Assembly: GCA_964581815.1 (NCBI GenBank)
Contig: CAZORE010000002.1
Coordinates: forward strand, 62,001-126,000
Length of the DNA stretch: 64,000 nt
From: Trebonia sp964581815
GTDB taxonomy: Bacteria > Actinomycetota > Actinomycetes > Streptosporangiales > Streptosporangiaceae
Direction of reading: 5' to 3'
The notes below the pieces were generated by a model that did not search any database, was not told the DNA's origin, and saw only the letters and a list, made by a program, of their open reading frames with translations. Positions 7,434 through 16,372 of this stretch are shown piece by piece. The stretch's first letter is position 1. The number at the start of each line of letters is the position of its first letter. A program made the translations under genes and the position numbers.

Positions 7434-9452
7434 TCAGACCCGGGCCAGCGCCGCCGCGGCGCGCTCGATGGCCCGCCGGTCGGGCAGCCACTGCTCCTCC
7501 AGGTTGGGCGCGTAGGGCGACGGCGTGGGCGGCGGGGCCACCCGCATCACCGGCGCGTCAAGCGTCCAGAATCCCTCGTAGGCGGCGAGCGCCGCGATCT
7601 CCGCGCCGATGCCGAAGTCGCTGACCCCCTCGTGCGCGATCAGCAGCCGGCTCGTCTTGGCCACCGACGCGAGGATCGTCTCCTTGTCAAGGGGGGCCAC
7701 GGTCCGCAGGTCGATCACCTCGGCGCTGATCCCGCGCGGCGCGAGCGCCTCGGCGGCGGCCAGCGCCTCGTGCACCATCCGCGAGACGCTCACGATGGTC
7801 AGGTCGGTGCCCTCCCGCACCACCTTCGCCTTACCGAGGGGGACCAGGTAGTCGGCCGGCGGCTTGGGCCCCTTCATCCCGTACATCTGGCGGTTCTCGA
7901 TGAACACCACCGGGTTCGGGTCGCGGATCGCGGAGCGCAGCAGCCCGTAGGTGTCCGCCGGGGTGGACGGCATGACGACCGTCAGCCCGGGGACGTGGGC
8001 GAGCAGCGCCTCAAGCGACTGGGAGTGCTGGCTGCCCGAGGACCGCCCGCCGCCGAACTGCGTCCTGATCACCAGGCCCATGCGCGCCTTGCCGCCGGTC
8101 ATGAACCGCAGCTTGGCGGCCTGGTTGAGTATCTGATCGAAGCAGACGCCGAGGAAGTCGAGGTACATCAGCTCGACGACCGGGGTCATGCCCGCCATCG
8201 CGCCGCCGACCGCGAGCCCCATCACCGCGGTCTCCGAGATCGGCGTGTCAAGCAGCCGGTCCGGCCACTTCGCGTACAGGCCGCGGGTGAGGGCGAACAC
8301 GTTGCCGCCCTTGCCGGCGTCGACGCCGGCCACGAACATCTCGGGATTCGCCGCGAGCTCGCCTTCGAGCGCGAGCCGCACCGCGTCCATCGTGCGGAAG
8401 ATCTCGCCGTCGGCGTCGGGCCGCCAGGCGGGCTCCGCGACCGGCGGGCGCGGGGCGTACACCGACGAGCGGAGCACGGTCATGTCCGGCCGCGGTGCCT
8501 GCCTGGCGGCGTCGACCGCGGCGTCGATCCGGGCCCGCACCTGGGCCTCGGCCTGGTCGAGCGTGTCGGCGGGCACCCCGCGCCCAAGCAGCCGCGCCCG
8601 GGTGATGACCAGGGGATCGCGCTCCTGCCACTCCGCCAGCTCGTCCTTGCCGCGGTATCTTTCCGGGTCGCCCTCATAGTGGCCGTGCCAGCGGTAGGTG
8701 ACGGCCTCCACGAACGCGGGCCCGGCGCCGTCGCGGATGCGCCGCACCACGTCGGTCATGGCGGTGGCGACGGCTTCCACGTCGTTGCCGTCGACGGCGA
8801 CGTACTCGAGCCCGTACGCGGCGGCCCGGTTGGCTAGCGGCACCGGGTGCTGGTCGGCGCTCGGCGAGAACTCCGCGTAGCCGTTGTTCTCGCAGAAGAA
8901 GACCATCGGCAGCTTCCACAGCGCCGCCAGGTTCGCCGCCTCGTGGAACGCGCCCTGCGCGACCGCGCCGTCACCGAAGAACGAGACCACCACGCCGTTC
9001 TGCCCGCGCAGCTGTGCGGCGAGCGCCGCGCCCGCGGCGATCGGCACCCCCGCCCCGACGATCCCGTTGGCGCCGAAAATGCCCAGGTCGGGGTCGGCGA
9101 TGTGCATGGAGCCGCCCAGGCCCTTGTTGGTTCCGGTGACCCGGGCGAGCAGCTCGGCCAGCATGGGCTCGGGGGCGAGCCCCTTGGCCAGGCAGTGGCC
9201 GTGGCCGCGGTGGTTGGACGTGATCACGTCGGTGGCGGCCAGCGGCCAGCAGGCGCCGACCGCGGACGCCTCCTGGCCGATGGACAGGTGAACGAAGCCG
9301 GGGACCTCACTGTCGCGGTAGAGGTCGGACACCCGTTCCTCGAACACGCGGATCATGGTCATCCGCCCGAAGGCTTCGAGCAGGTCGTCCGTCGGGAGCT
9401 CGCGGGTTTCCTCCGCCGCTATGGGTGACCGCAATTCCTTACCTTCCCGCAT
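7434..9452 (-). CDS. Fused E1 alpha-beta thiamine-diphosphate 2-oxoacid dehydrogenase
   Basis: 672 residues combining both E1 subunits of a pyruvate/branched-chain/acetoin dehydrogenase-like complex. The alpha half (about 1-330) has the ThDP motif running from GDG (160-162) to ENN (188-190). The beta half (about 350-672) has SETAVMGLAVG and the transketolase C-terminal domain. It would decarboxylate a 2-oxoacid and pass the acyl group to a lipoyl E2. No E2 or E3 lies in the window. It is last in a four-gene operon, overlapping the ligase end by 14 nt. A TTG at 9434, preceded by AAGGTAAGGAA, is an alternative start. The substrate is unknown. Confidence 0.88.
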   Translation of the reverse strand: MREGKELRSPIAAEETRELPTDDLLEAFGRMTMIRVFEERVSDLYRDSEVPGFVHLSIGQEASAVGACWPLAATDVITSNHRGHGHCLAKGLAPEPMLAELLARVTGTNKGLGGSMHIADPDLGIFGANGIVGAGVPIAAGAALAAQLRGQNGVVVSFFGDGAVAQGAFHEAANLAALWKLPMVFFCENNGYAEFSPSADQHPVPLANRAAAYGLEYVAVDGNDVEAVATAMTDVVRRIRDGAGPAFVEAVTYRWHGHYEGDPERYRGKDELAEWQERDPLVITRARLLGRGVPADTLDQAEAQVRARIDAAVDAARQAPRPDMTVLRSSVYAPRPPVAEPAWRPDADGEIFRTMDAVRLALEGELAANPEMFVAGVDAGKGGNVFALTRGLYAKWPDRLLDTPISETAVMGLAVGGAMAGMTPVVELMYLDFLGVCFDQILNQAAKLRFMTGGKARMGLVIRTQFGGGRSSGSQHSQSLEALLAHVPGLTVVMPSTPADTYGLLRSAIRDPNPVVFIENRQMYGMKGPKPPADYLVPLGKAKVVREGTDLTIVSVSRMVHEALAAAEALAPRGISAEVIDLRTVAPLDKETILASVAKTSRLLIAHEGVSDFGIGAEIAALAAYEGFWTLDAPVMRVAPPPTPSPYAPNLEEQWLPDRRAIERAAAALARV

Positions 9453-10998
9453 CGTCGTGGACCTCGCGAAGCTGGCGCTTGAGCACCTTGCCCGACGCGG
9501 TTCGCGGCAGCGCGCCGAGGAAGACGATCTCCTTCGGCGTCTTGAAGCCGGCCAGCCGCGCCCGGCAGTGCGCGATCAGTGCCTCCGTCGTGAGGCCGTC
9601 ATGGCCGGGCTTGCGCACGACGAACGCGCGCGGCACCTCGCCCCACCGGGCGTCCGGCATGGCGACCACCGCCGCCTCGAGGACCGCCTCATGCTCGTAG
9701 AGCACCCGCTCGACCTCGGACGACGCGACGTTCTCGCCGCCGGACACGATCATGTCCTTCTTGCGGTCGTCGATATAGAGGTAGCCGTCCTTGTCGAGGT
9801 GGCCGATGTCCCCGGTACGGAACCAGCCGTCCGGGGTGAACGCGGCCTCCGTCGCCTCCGGGTTCTTCCAGTAGCCCGACACCACCTTCGGCCCGCGCAG
9901 CAGTATCTCGCCGGCCCCGCCCGGTTCGACCGGGGCGTCGTCGGGGCCGACGATCTTCACGTCCAGGTTGACCACCGGCTTGCCGACCGAGCCGATCTTG
10001 GACACGATGTGCGCCTGGTCGTTGAACGTGTCGCCGGACACGGTCTCGGTCAGCCCGTACGCGTCGGCGAACCGCGCGCTCGGGAACGCCGCGAGCAACC
10101 GCTCGATGAGCGTTACCGGCGTCTTCTCCCCGCCCCCGGTGATGAAGCGGACGCTCGACGTGTCGCGGTCGCCAAGTTCGGGCGACTGCGCTACCGCGTT
10201 CAGCACCGCGTTGACCATGGCGGGCGCCAGCCACACGTTGGTCGGCCGGTCGCGCTCGATCGCGGCGAGCAGGTCGGGCACGTCGAAGCGCGGCAGGATC
10301 ACCAGGCTGCCGCCGACCCACCAGGTGCCGAGGCCCGGCAGGTCGAACGCCCCGACGTGGTACATCGGCCCGGCCATCGCCGTGCGGTCCGCCGCGCTGA
10401 TGCCGAACTCGGCGACGTGCCCGATCGTCTTCCAGTAGAAGTTGCCGTACGTGATCGGCACCCCCTTGGGGTGCGCGGTCGTCCCCGAGCTGTACATGAG
10501 CCGGTGCAGGTCCGCCTCGCCGACATCAGCAGGAGGAACGTAGGCGCCCAAACGCGACCCGAGGAACGACTCGTATCCGGCGGCACCGGCGGGGGCGCTC
10601 GCGTCCCCGCCGGCCATGACCACCGTCCACCGGGTGGCCAGCCGGGCGCCGATGGCGGCGACCGGGGCGGCGAAGCCGGGCTCGGTCACGATCGCCACCG
10701 CGCCCGCGTGCCGGATGATGTACTCCAGCTCGGGCTCGGCCAGCCGCACGTTGAGCGGCAGGAACGCCGCGCCGACGCGGTTGACCGCCAGCGCGCTCTC
10801 CAGGAACTCGGGGCGGTTGCCCATGAGCAGCGCCACGATGTCACCCTTGCCGACGCCGGCCTCGCGGAAGGCCGCGGCGAGCGCGTTCACCCGGTCGAGC
10901 AGCTGCAGGTGCGTCAGCCGCGTGTCGCGGAAGATAACCGCGTCCTCATGCGGCGTCCGGTCCGCGTTCCGGTCCAGCGACCGGGTGAGGTTGTACAT
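9439..10998 (-). CDS. AMP-forming acyl-CoA ligase
   Basis: 519 residues of the ANL superfamily. Motifs are the P-loop YSSGTTAHPKG (about residue 170), the adenine-binding ADAYGLTE, the hinge region YLYIDDRKKDMI, and the C-terminal catalytic lysine in ASGKVLKRQL. It activates a carboxylic acid as an acyl-adenylate and then as a CoA thioester in the cytoplasm. It sits 33 nt after the SDR gene in the same operon as an acyl-CoA dehydrogenase and a ThDP dehydrogenase, so it probably primes a fatty or branched acid for degradation. The exact acid cannot be read from sequence. Confidence 0.9.
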   Translation of the reverse strand: MYNLTRSLDRNADRTPHEDAVIFRDTRLTHLQLLDRVNALAAAFREAGVGKGDIVALLMGNRPEFLESALAVNRVGAAFLPLNVRLAEPELEYIIRHAGAVAIVTEPGFAAPVAAIGARLATRWTVVMAGGDASAPAGAAGYESFLGSRLGAYVPPADVGEADLHRLMYSSGTTAHPKGVPITYGNFYWKTIGHVAEFGISAADRTAMAGPMYHVGAFDLPGLGTWWVGGSLVILPRFDVPDLLAAIERDRPTNVWLAPAMVNAVLNAVAQSPELGDRDTSSVRFITGGGEKTPVTLIERLLAAFPSARFADAYGLTETVSGDTFNDQAHIVSKIGSVGKPVVNLDVKIVGPDDAPVEPGGAGEILLRGPKVVSGYWKNPEATEAAFTPDGWFRTGDIGHLDKDGYLYIDDRKKDMIVSGGENVASSEVERVLYEHEAVLEAAVVAMPDARWGEVPRAFVVRKPGHDGLTTEALIAHCRARLAGFKTPKEIVFLGALPRTASGKVLKRQLREVHDDAGR

Positions 10999-11031
10999 GA
11001 CCCATCTCCTTCGATCGTCACGGATCGAGCG

Positions 11032-11802
11032 TCAAAGCAGTGAGTAGCCGCCGTCAACGGTGATCGTGGTGCCGGTGATGTACGCCGACGCCGGTGAAGC
11101 GAGGAACAGGTAGACGCCCGGCAGGTCGGAGTCGTTTCCCCAGCGGCCGAGGGCAGTGTGCCGCGCGATGTCCTGCTCGCGGTGCTCGTCCCGCTGCCAG
11201 AAGGCGCCGAGCCCGGTCTCGAACCAGCCGAGCGCCACGGCGTTGGCCGTGATCTGGCGCGGTCCGAGTTCCTGCGCCAGCGACCTGACCAGGGCATGCG
11301 CGCCGCCCTTGGACGCCGAGTAGGCGGCAAGGCGGCCGTGCGGCCGGTCACCGAGCACCGAGCCGGTGACGATGATGCGGCCGCCCGCGCCCATACGGCC
11401 CGCGGCGGCGCGCGCGCCGAGGAACGTCCCGGTCAGGTTGGTGTCGATGACATCCCGCCAGGCCGCCGCGGACAGCTTGGTGATGTCCGGGTCCTCGCGT
11501 GACACCCCCGCGTTGGCGATCCACACGTCCACGCCGCCGAAGCGCTCGGTCATCCGCTCGGCGACCGTCTCGTTGAACAACTCGTCCCGCACGTCGCCCG
11601 CGCAGACGAGGTGATCTCCCGTGAGCCGGCCGGCCAGGTTCTCCAGGGCCGGCTTCGAGCGCGCGACCAGGGCGAGCCTGGCGCCGACGGCGTCGAAGGC
11701 GGTGGCGAGCACGCTGCCGAGGCCGCGCCCGGCCCCGGTGATCACGACGCGCCGCCCGGCGACGTCGGCGTGACCTTGACGGTCGGGGTTACCTGCGGTC
11801 AT
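11032..11802 (-). CDS. Short-chain dehydrogenase/reductase (SDR)
   Basis: 256 residues, a classical SDR. The dinucleotide-binding motif GAGRGLG is near residue 19, NAG lies in the central strand, the catalytic serine is in VTGSVLG and the YxxxK pair is in AYSASKGG. The C-terminal GGYSLL end is typical of FabG-like enzymes. It is coupled to the acyl-CoA dehydrogenase gene (TGATG overlap at 11800-11804), suggesting it oxidises or reduces a 3-hydroxy/keto intermediate of the acid handled by this operon. Confidence 0.9.
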   Translation of the reverse strand: MTAGNPDRQGHADVAGRRVVITGAGRGLGSVLATAFDAVGARLALVARSKPALENLAGRLTGDHLVCAGDVRDELFNETVAERMTERFGGVDVWIANAGVSREDPDITKLSAAAWRDVIDTNLTGTFLGARAAAGRMGAGGRIIVTGSVLGDRPHGRLAAYSASKGGAHALVRSLAQELGPRQITANAVALGWFETGLGAFWQRDEHREQDIARHTALGRWGNDSDLPGVYLFLASPASAYITGTTITVDGGYSLL

Positions 11803-12950
11803 CAGCAGCCGAGCTCACGGGCGATCACGAGACGCTGGATCTCGTTGGTTCCTTCACCGATCTCAAGTACCTTCGCGTCGCAGTAGAACCGGGCGACGTC
11901 ACTCTCTAGCATGTAGCCGGCGCCGCCGAAGATCTGCACCGCCTCGCTGACCACCGAGGTGGCGACCTGACTCGCCTTGAGCTTCGCCATGGCAGCCTCT
12001 TTCCTGAACGGCTTGCCCGCATCGCGCAGCGAGGCGGCGTAGTAGGTGAGCCACCGGGCGGCTTCGATCTCCGTGGCCATGTCGGCCAGCTTGAACTGGA
12101 TCGCCTGGAAGCTGCCGATCGGGGTGCCGAACGCCTCATGCTGCTTGGCGTAGGCCAGCGCCAGTCGCATCGCGCCGGCGGCGGTACCCAAGGAGAGGGC
12201 GGCGACGGAGATCCGCCCGACCTCCAGGGCGGAAAGGAACTGGCCGAGCCCGCCGCCGGGCTCGCCGACGACCTGGCTGTCGGGTACCCAGACGTCGTCG
12301 AAGAACAGGTCCCTGGTGTCCGCGGACTTCCACCCGATGCCGCGGAGCTTCGGGCCGAGCGTGTAGCCCTTGGTGCCCTGCTCGACGATGAAGCTGCCGA
12401 ATTGCGGCTTGCCGTGTCCGTCCTCGCCGGTGCGGGCGAGCACGGTGACGCCGAAGCTCATGTCGGTGCCTGCGTTGGTGATGAAGGCCTTCTGCCCGTT
12501 GAGCACCCACCCGTCGGACACCCGCGTGGCCCTGGTCCGCAGCGCCCGGACGTCCGACCCCGCTCCCGGCTCGGTCAGCCCGAAGGCGCCAAGCTTGCGG
12601 CCCTCAGCCAGCGGCCGCAGCCACCGCTCTCGCTGGTCGTCGTCGGCGAACAGGAGCAGCGGGAGGCTGCCAATGGTGGAGTGCGCCTGCCAGGCCGTCG
12701 CGATCGACGAGTCCACCGTCGCCAGGGCCTCGAGCAGTGCCACGTAACCGACCGTGGACGACCCGATCCCGCCCCACTTCTCGGGGATAAGCGTGCCGAG
12801 CAGCCCGAGCTCGCCAAGGCCGCGCAGCAGCTCGGTCGGACAGCGCTCCTCGTGCCAGGCCTGGGCGGCGACCGGTGCGATCTCCCGCTCGGCGTAGGTC
12901 CGGCCTAGGTCAAGCAGTTCGCCTTCGAACTCGGTGAGTGTGAAGTCCAT
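11802..12950 (-). CDS. Acyl-CoA dehydrogenase
   Basis: 382 residues with the full three-domain layout. FAD/substrate signatures are FGLTEPGAGSD and NGQKAFITNAG, and the C-terminal IGEGTNEIQRLVI segment carries the catalytic glutamate position. The enzyme makes a 2,3-enoyl-CoA using an electron-transfer flavoprotein. It is the first gene of the four-gene operon. A 14-bp palindrome at 12975-12988 lies 25 nt upstream of its ATG, where bound repressor would block transcription. Confidence 0.93.
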   Translation of the reverse strand: MDFTLTEFEGELLDLGRTYAEREIAPVAAQAWHEERCPTELLRGLGELGLLGTLIPEKWGGIGSSTVGYVALLEALATVDSSIATAWQAHSTIGSLPLLLFADDDQRERWLRPLAEGRKLGAFGLTEPGAGSDVRALRTRATRVSDGWVLNGQKAFITNAGTDMSFGVTVLARTGEDGHGKPQFGSFIVEQGTKGYTLGPKLRGIGWKSADTRDLFFDDVWVPDSQVVGEPGGGLGQFLSALEVGRISVAALSLGTAAGAMRLALAYAKQHEAFGTPIGSFQAIQFKLADMATEIEAARWLTYYAASLRDAGKPFRKEAAMAKLKASQVATSVVSEAVQIFGGAGYMLESDVARFYCDAKVLEIGEGTNEIQRLVIARELGC

Positions 12951-12974
12951 GGCCCTCTCGCCTTGCCGCCCTAC

Positions 12975-12988
12975 ACTGACTGGTCAGT
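12975..12988. promoter_or_regulatory. Putative TetR operator 1 (acyl-CoA dehydrogenase promoter side)
   Basis: Perfect palindrome ACTGAC-TG-GTCAGT, 25 nt upstream of the acyl-CoA dehydrogenase start. A near-identical site at 13116-13129 lies in the same divergent region. This is inferred to be the binding site of the divergent TetR protein. Confidence 0.65.
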
Positions 12989-13115
12989 ACATAATAGGAA
13001 CAGGGGCGAGGCCGCCGCAATGAGCAACCGAGTGGGATTCGATGACCGGCCCCGACAAGACGGCGGCCGTCCGGCTTGCACTGCCGTCACCGGCCCGAAC
13101 AGCGCACTTGAATAG

Positions 13116-13129
13116 ACTGACCAGTCGGT
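13116..13129. promoter_or_regulatory. Putative TetR operator 2 (tetR promoter side)
   Basis: ACTGAC-CA-GTCGGT, one mismatch from a perfect palindrome and the same half-site as operator 1. It starts 141 bp from operator 1 and ends 112 bp before the TetR start, followed by an A/T-rich stretch (GTAGTAAAATACG). Confidence 0.6.
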
Positions 13130-13241
13130 AGTAAAATACGTTACCGATGGTAAGGGCTTGGGCGCGCCGTGGAAGACCGGCCCGTCGGAACGGGGTTATT
13201 TTAGCTGTCAACGGAAGCTGCCGACTAGATAAGGCTGCGCG

Positions 13242-13877
13242 ATGCCGCAAACCAGGGTGAAGGACAAGCAGGGCAAGAGCCCGAAGTGGCAGGCTCGCCG
13301 CCACGAGATCGTGGACACGTCCGCGCGGGTCTTCGCCGAGCGGGGCTACCACGCCACGAGCACCACGGAGCTCTGCGAGGCGAACGGCATCGGGAAGGGC
13401 GCCCTCTACTATTACATCGGCTCCAAGGAGCAACTGCTCGCCGCCATCCACGACCGGGTCATGGATGAGGTCATGCTGGGCGCCGACCGGGTGACCCTGG
13501 CGGGCGGGAAGCCCCCCGAGCAGCTGACGATGCTGGGCGAAGAGCTCCTTGACGTCATCTTCCGCTTCCCCCACCACGTCTGGGTGTTCCTGCATGACTT
13601 CCCCGCGCTGACCGGCAAGAATGCCGAGATGTTCCGGCAGCGGCGGCGGGCGTACGAGCGCCAGGTTGAGGCCGTGTTCCAGCAGGGCATTGAGTCCGGG
13701 GACTTCCGCCCGGTGGACACCCGGCTGGCGGTCAGCGGGTGGCTCGGCATGCACAACTACACCTACCTGACTCTGCGCGCGGGTGGTCATTTCTCGGTCA
13801 AGGAAGTGGCGAAGTCCTTCGCGGACATCTTCATCCTGGGCCTCGCAACCCGTGAACAGGATCAGGCTCCTCGGTAA
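13242..13877 (+). CDS. TetR-family transcriptional regulator
   Basis: 211 residues. The N-terminal TetR helix-turn-helix is clear (ARVFAERGYHATSTTELCEA, then GKGALYYYIGSKEQLL). The ligand domain resembles regulators of acyl-CoA pathways. It is divergent from the acyl-CoA dehydrogenase operon across a 291-bp region holding two matching palindromes, so it likely represses that operon and itself until an acyl-CoA ligand binds. Its 3' end overlaps the convergent crotonase gene by 47 nt. Confidence 0.92.
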   Translation: MPQTRVKDKQGKSPKWQARRHEIVDTSARVFAERGYHATSTTELCEANGIGKGALYYYIGSKEQLLAAIHDRVMDEVMLGADRVTLAGGKPPEQLTMLGEELLDVIFRFPHHVWVFLHDFPALTGKNAEMFRQRRRAYERQVEAVFQQGIESGDFRPVDTRLAVSGWLGMHNYTYLTLRAGGHFSVKEVAKSFADIFILGLATREQDQAPR

Positions 13878-14940
13878 CCTCGTCGACGAGCCCCCAGCAC
13901 AGCGCTGTCTGGGCTGGCAGCCGGTCACCGGTGAGCATCAGCCAGGCGGCGCGCCAGCGGCCGGTCCGCCGCGGCACGCTGACCGAGCCGCCGGCGCCGG
14001 GAACCAGGCCCATCCCAACTTCCGGCAGCGCGAAGAAGGCGTCCGGTGTGGCGGCGACCCGCCCGGCGTACGCGGCCATCTCGATGCCCGCGCCGACGCA
14101 GGCGCCGTGCGTGGCGACGGTGACCTTCGCCGCCATGCGGTCGATGACCCGCCACGGCGACCGCGATAGCCGAACCAGGTAGGCCGCTACCAGGTCCGTC
14201 GCGGCGCCGAACTCGTCCAGGTCCCCGCCGCTGCAAAACGCCGGGCCGGCGCCGCTCAGCTCGACCGCCTCGACCGTCTCGTCGGCCTCGCCGACGAGCA
14301 GCGCATCGAGCAGCGCTTCCCGCAGCCGGGCGCTGAACGGGTTGCGCCGCGCGGGGTCGTTAAGTACGACCGAGAGCCGCCCGCCGTCCCGGCTGACGCT
14401 GACCGGCTCGGCGGGCGGCTCGCGGTGGCGCGGGGTGCCGCGCTCGCCGAGCCAGCGGGCGAACTCCGGCCCGCCGAGCAGCAGCGAGTACGCCGCGGCC
14501 TCGGCCGCGAGGCCGCCGGCGGTATCGAGGACGGCGGTCTGCCGCACCAGCTGCCCGCACGCGATCGCGGCCCTGGGCGATCGCTCGACGGCCGCCCGCA
14601 GGCGGCGCAGCGCCTCGTCCAGGTCGGGTCCGCCGGGGATGTCGCCGACCGGGACAACCTCCCGCATTCTCATCTCGGCCGCCGGCCGCGCGGTCAGCGA
14701 CAGCGTCGCCGCGCTGATAAGCGGCTCAAGGCCGGCCGCCGGCGGCCCGGTGAGCACGCCGGCGGTGACCGGCAGCGCGTCCGCGACCATGGCGGCGGCC
14801 CGCTTGACCAGCCCGGGCGGCGCGTCCCGCCAGTCGTCGAGCCGGAGCACTACCAACGGGTTGGCGGGCGTACCGTCCGGCAACAGCTGAAGCTCGAGCT
14901 GCCCGGCTAGTTCGGCGAGTTCGGTGGGCATGGAAGGCAA
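13831..14940 (-). CDS. Enoyl-CoA hydratase/isomerase-family protein with N-terminal extension
   Basis: 369 residues. The crotonase domain occupies about 175-369: oxyanion-hole loop GPAFCSGGDLDEF, first acidic residue in GAGIEMAAYAGR and second in LPEVGMGLVPGAGG. The first 170 residues are not a usual crotonase part and include a helical stretch (RQTAVLDTAGGLAAEAAAYS, then GPEFARWLGERG) that loosely recalls the helical domain of larger crotonases. It follows the amidohydrolase by 28 nt in one operon. An ATG at 14931 is an alternative start. Substrate unknown. Confidence 0.8.
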   Translation of the reverse strand: MPSMPTELAELAGQLELQLLPDGTPANPLVVLRLDDWRDAPPGLVKRAAAMVADALPVTAGVLTGPPAAGLEPLISAATLSLTARPAAEMRMREVVPVGDIPGGPDLDEALRRLRAAVERSPRAAIACGQLVRQTAVLDTAGGLAAEAAAYSLLLGGPEFARWLGERGTPRHREPPAEPVSVSRDGGRLSVVLNDPARRNPFSARLREALLDALLVGEADETVEAVELSGAGPAFCSGGDLDEFGAATDLVAAYLVRLSRSPWRVIDRMAAKVTVATHGACVGAGIEMAAYAGRVAATPDAFFALPEVGMGLVPGAGGSVSVPRRTGRWRAAWLMLTGDRLPAQTALCWGLVDEVTEEPDPVHGLRGPG

Positions 14941-14968
14941 CTATCCTCCGTTGGGCGGCCCGCGGCCG

Positions 14969-16372
14969 CTAATCGCGGGCGTAGGCGAGCTCGCCGCCGA
15001 TGAACGTCGCGGCCACCAGGTCGGACCCGAGCGAGTGCAGCGCGTCAAGGGGACCGGCCCGCAGCAGCGCGAGGTCGGCCGGGTGGCCGGGGGCCACGAG
15101 CCGCTGGGTGGCCGGGGCGGCGGGCCGGCCGAGGAACAGCGCCAGGGCCCGGGCGGGTGAGACGGCCTCGTCCGCGGCGAACTGCGCCGGGCGGCAAACG
15201 GCGGCCCGCATCACGTGCCACGGGTCCTCGCTACCGAACGGCGCGTCGCTGCCGGCCGCGACGTCGGCCCCCGCGTCGACGAGGGACCGCAGCCGCCACA
15301 GGTCAGGCCGGTCATTCGGCGGCACGTCCGTCGCGTACTGCTCGGCTCGCTCGGCGACGAAGTGCGGCTGGGTGACCACCGTCAGCCCCCGGAGGTCGGG
15401 CAGGGAATCGGCCCCGATGACCGCGCCGTGCTCGATCCGGTCACCGGGCCGCCGCCCCGCCAGGTCAAGCGCGGCCAGCGTGAGCACGAACTGGACGCGC
15501 GTCACGCAGTGCACCGCGGCCGGACGGCCCGCCGCGTGCGCGCCGCGGATCAGGCCGGCGAGCTCGGCCAGCGCTGGCAGCGTGGTGTCGTCGAGCATGA
15601 TCTTCACCGGGCCGACGCTGACCGGCCCTGGTGGCAGGCGCACCCCCGGCGGTGCCATGCAGCAGATGCGCTGCGCGATCGGTGCTCCGGCCAGGAACGT
15701 GAGGTCACCATCGGTCGCGCCGGGCGTCGCATCCGTGAAGCCCGTGATCCCGAGCGATCCCGCCTTCCTGCTCACCGCGCCCAGGTCCACGGCGGCGTTC
15801 GGCACCCGGTCGGCGAGCCAGCGGTCCATCCGCCAGAGCCGCCCGGTCGGGCGGCCTGCATCGTCGCGTTCCACGCCGCTGAGCTCGCACCCGTCGAGGC
15901 CCAGCCGGGCGGCACCGAGCGAGTTGACCACCCAGAGCGCGCCGGTCCGGTGCTGTACCCGCACCGGGCGCTGGGGGAGGATCCGGTCGAGAACATGACG
16001 GTCGAGCGGGCCGGCGACCGACTCGTGGTAACCGACGGCGCGCAGCCACGCGCCAGCGGGGAGGTCCGCGTCCGCCGCCCGCAACCGCGCGGCCAGCTCG
16101 GCACCGGTCCGCGTCAGCGGCGGGCCGACGGTGACGCTGGCCGCCGCGGCAGCGAGGGCCCGCAGGTGCACGTGATGGTCGTGCAGGCCGGGCAGCAGGA
16201 CCCCGCCGGCCGCCTCCATGACCTCTTCGCCGGATTCCGGCCGCAGCCCTGGCCCGCACTCGGCGATCCGGCCCGCCGCCAGGCGCACGTCGGTGCGCGG
16301 GAGGCCCGCGAGTTCCGCCTCGGCGGCCAGGTGGGCATCGGGCGGCCACACCCGGGCTTCGCGGATTAGCAT
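14969..16372 (-). CDS. Amidohydrolase (metal-dependent hydrolase, YtcJ/Amidohydro_3-like)
   Basis: About 467 residues from ATG 16372, which overlaps the CoA-transferase stop by 7 nt; an upstream ATG at 16396 would overlap it by 31. The metal-site HxH is in PGLHDHHVHL, further histidines are in AVHCVTR and IEHGAVIG, and the late aspartate is in AGSDAPFGSEDPW. The fold is a TIM barrel with a small beta domain at both ends. Family members hydrolyse C-N bonds of cyclic or N-acyl substrates. It sits between a class III CoA-transferase and a crotonase-like gene; the substrate is not deducible. Confidence 0.85.
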   Translation of the reverse strand: MLIREARVWPPDAHLAAEAELAGLPRTDVRLAAGRIAECGPGLRPESGEEVMEAAGGVLLPGLHDHHVHLRALAAAAASVTVGPPLTRTGAELAARLRAADADLPAGAWLRAVGYHESVAGPLDRHVLDRILPQRPVRVQHRTGALWVVNSLGAARLGLDGCELSGVERDDAGRPTGRLWRMDRWLADRVPNAAVDLGAVSRKAGSLGITGFTDATPGATDGDLTFLAGAPIAQRICCMAPPGVRLPPGPVSVGPVKIMLDDTTLPALAELAGLIRGAHAAGRPAAVHCVTRVQFVLTLAALDLAGRRPGDRIEHGAVIGADSLPDLRGLTVVTQPHFVAERAEQYATDVPPNDRPDLWRLRSLVDAGADVAAGSDAPFGSEDPWHVMRAAVCRPAQFAADEAVSPARALALFLGRPAAPATQRLVAPGHPADLALLRAGPLDALHSLGSDLVAATFIGGELAYARD

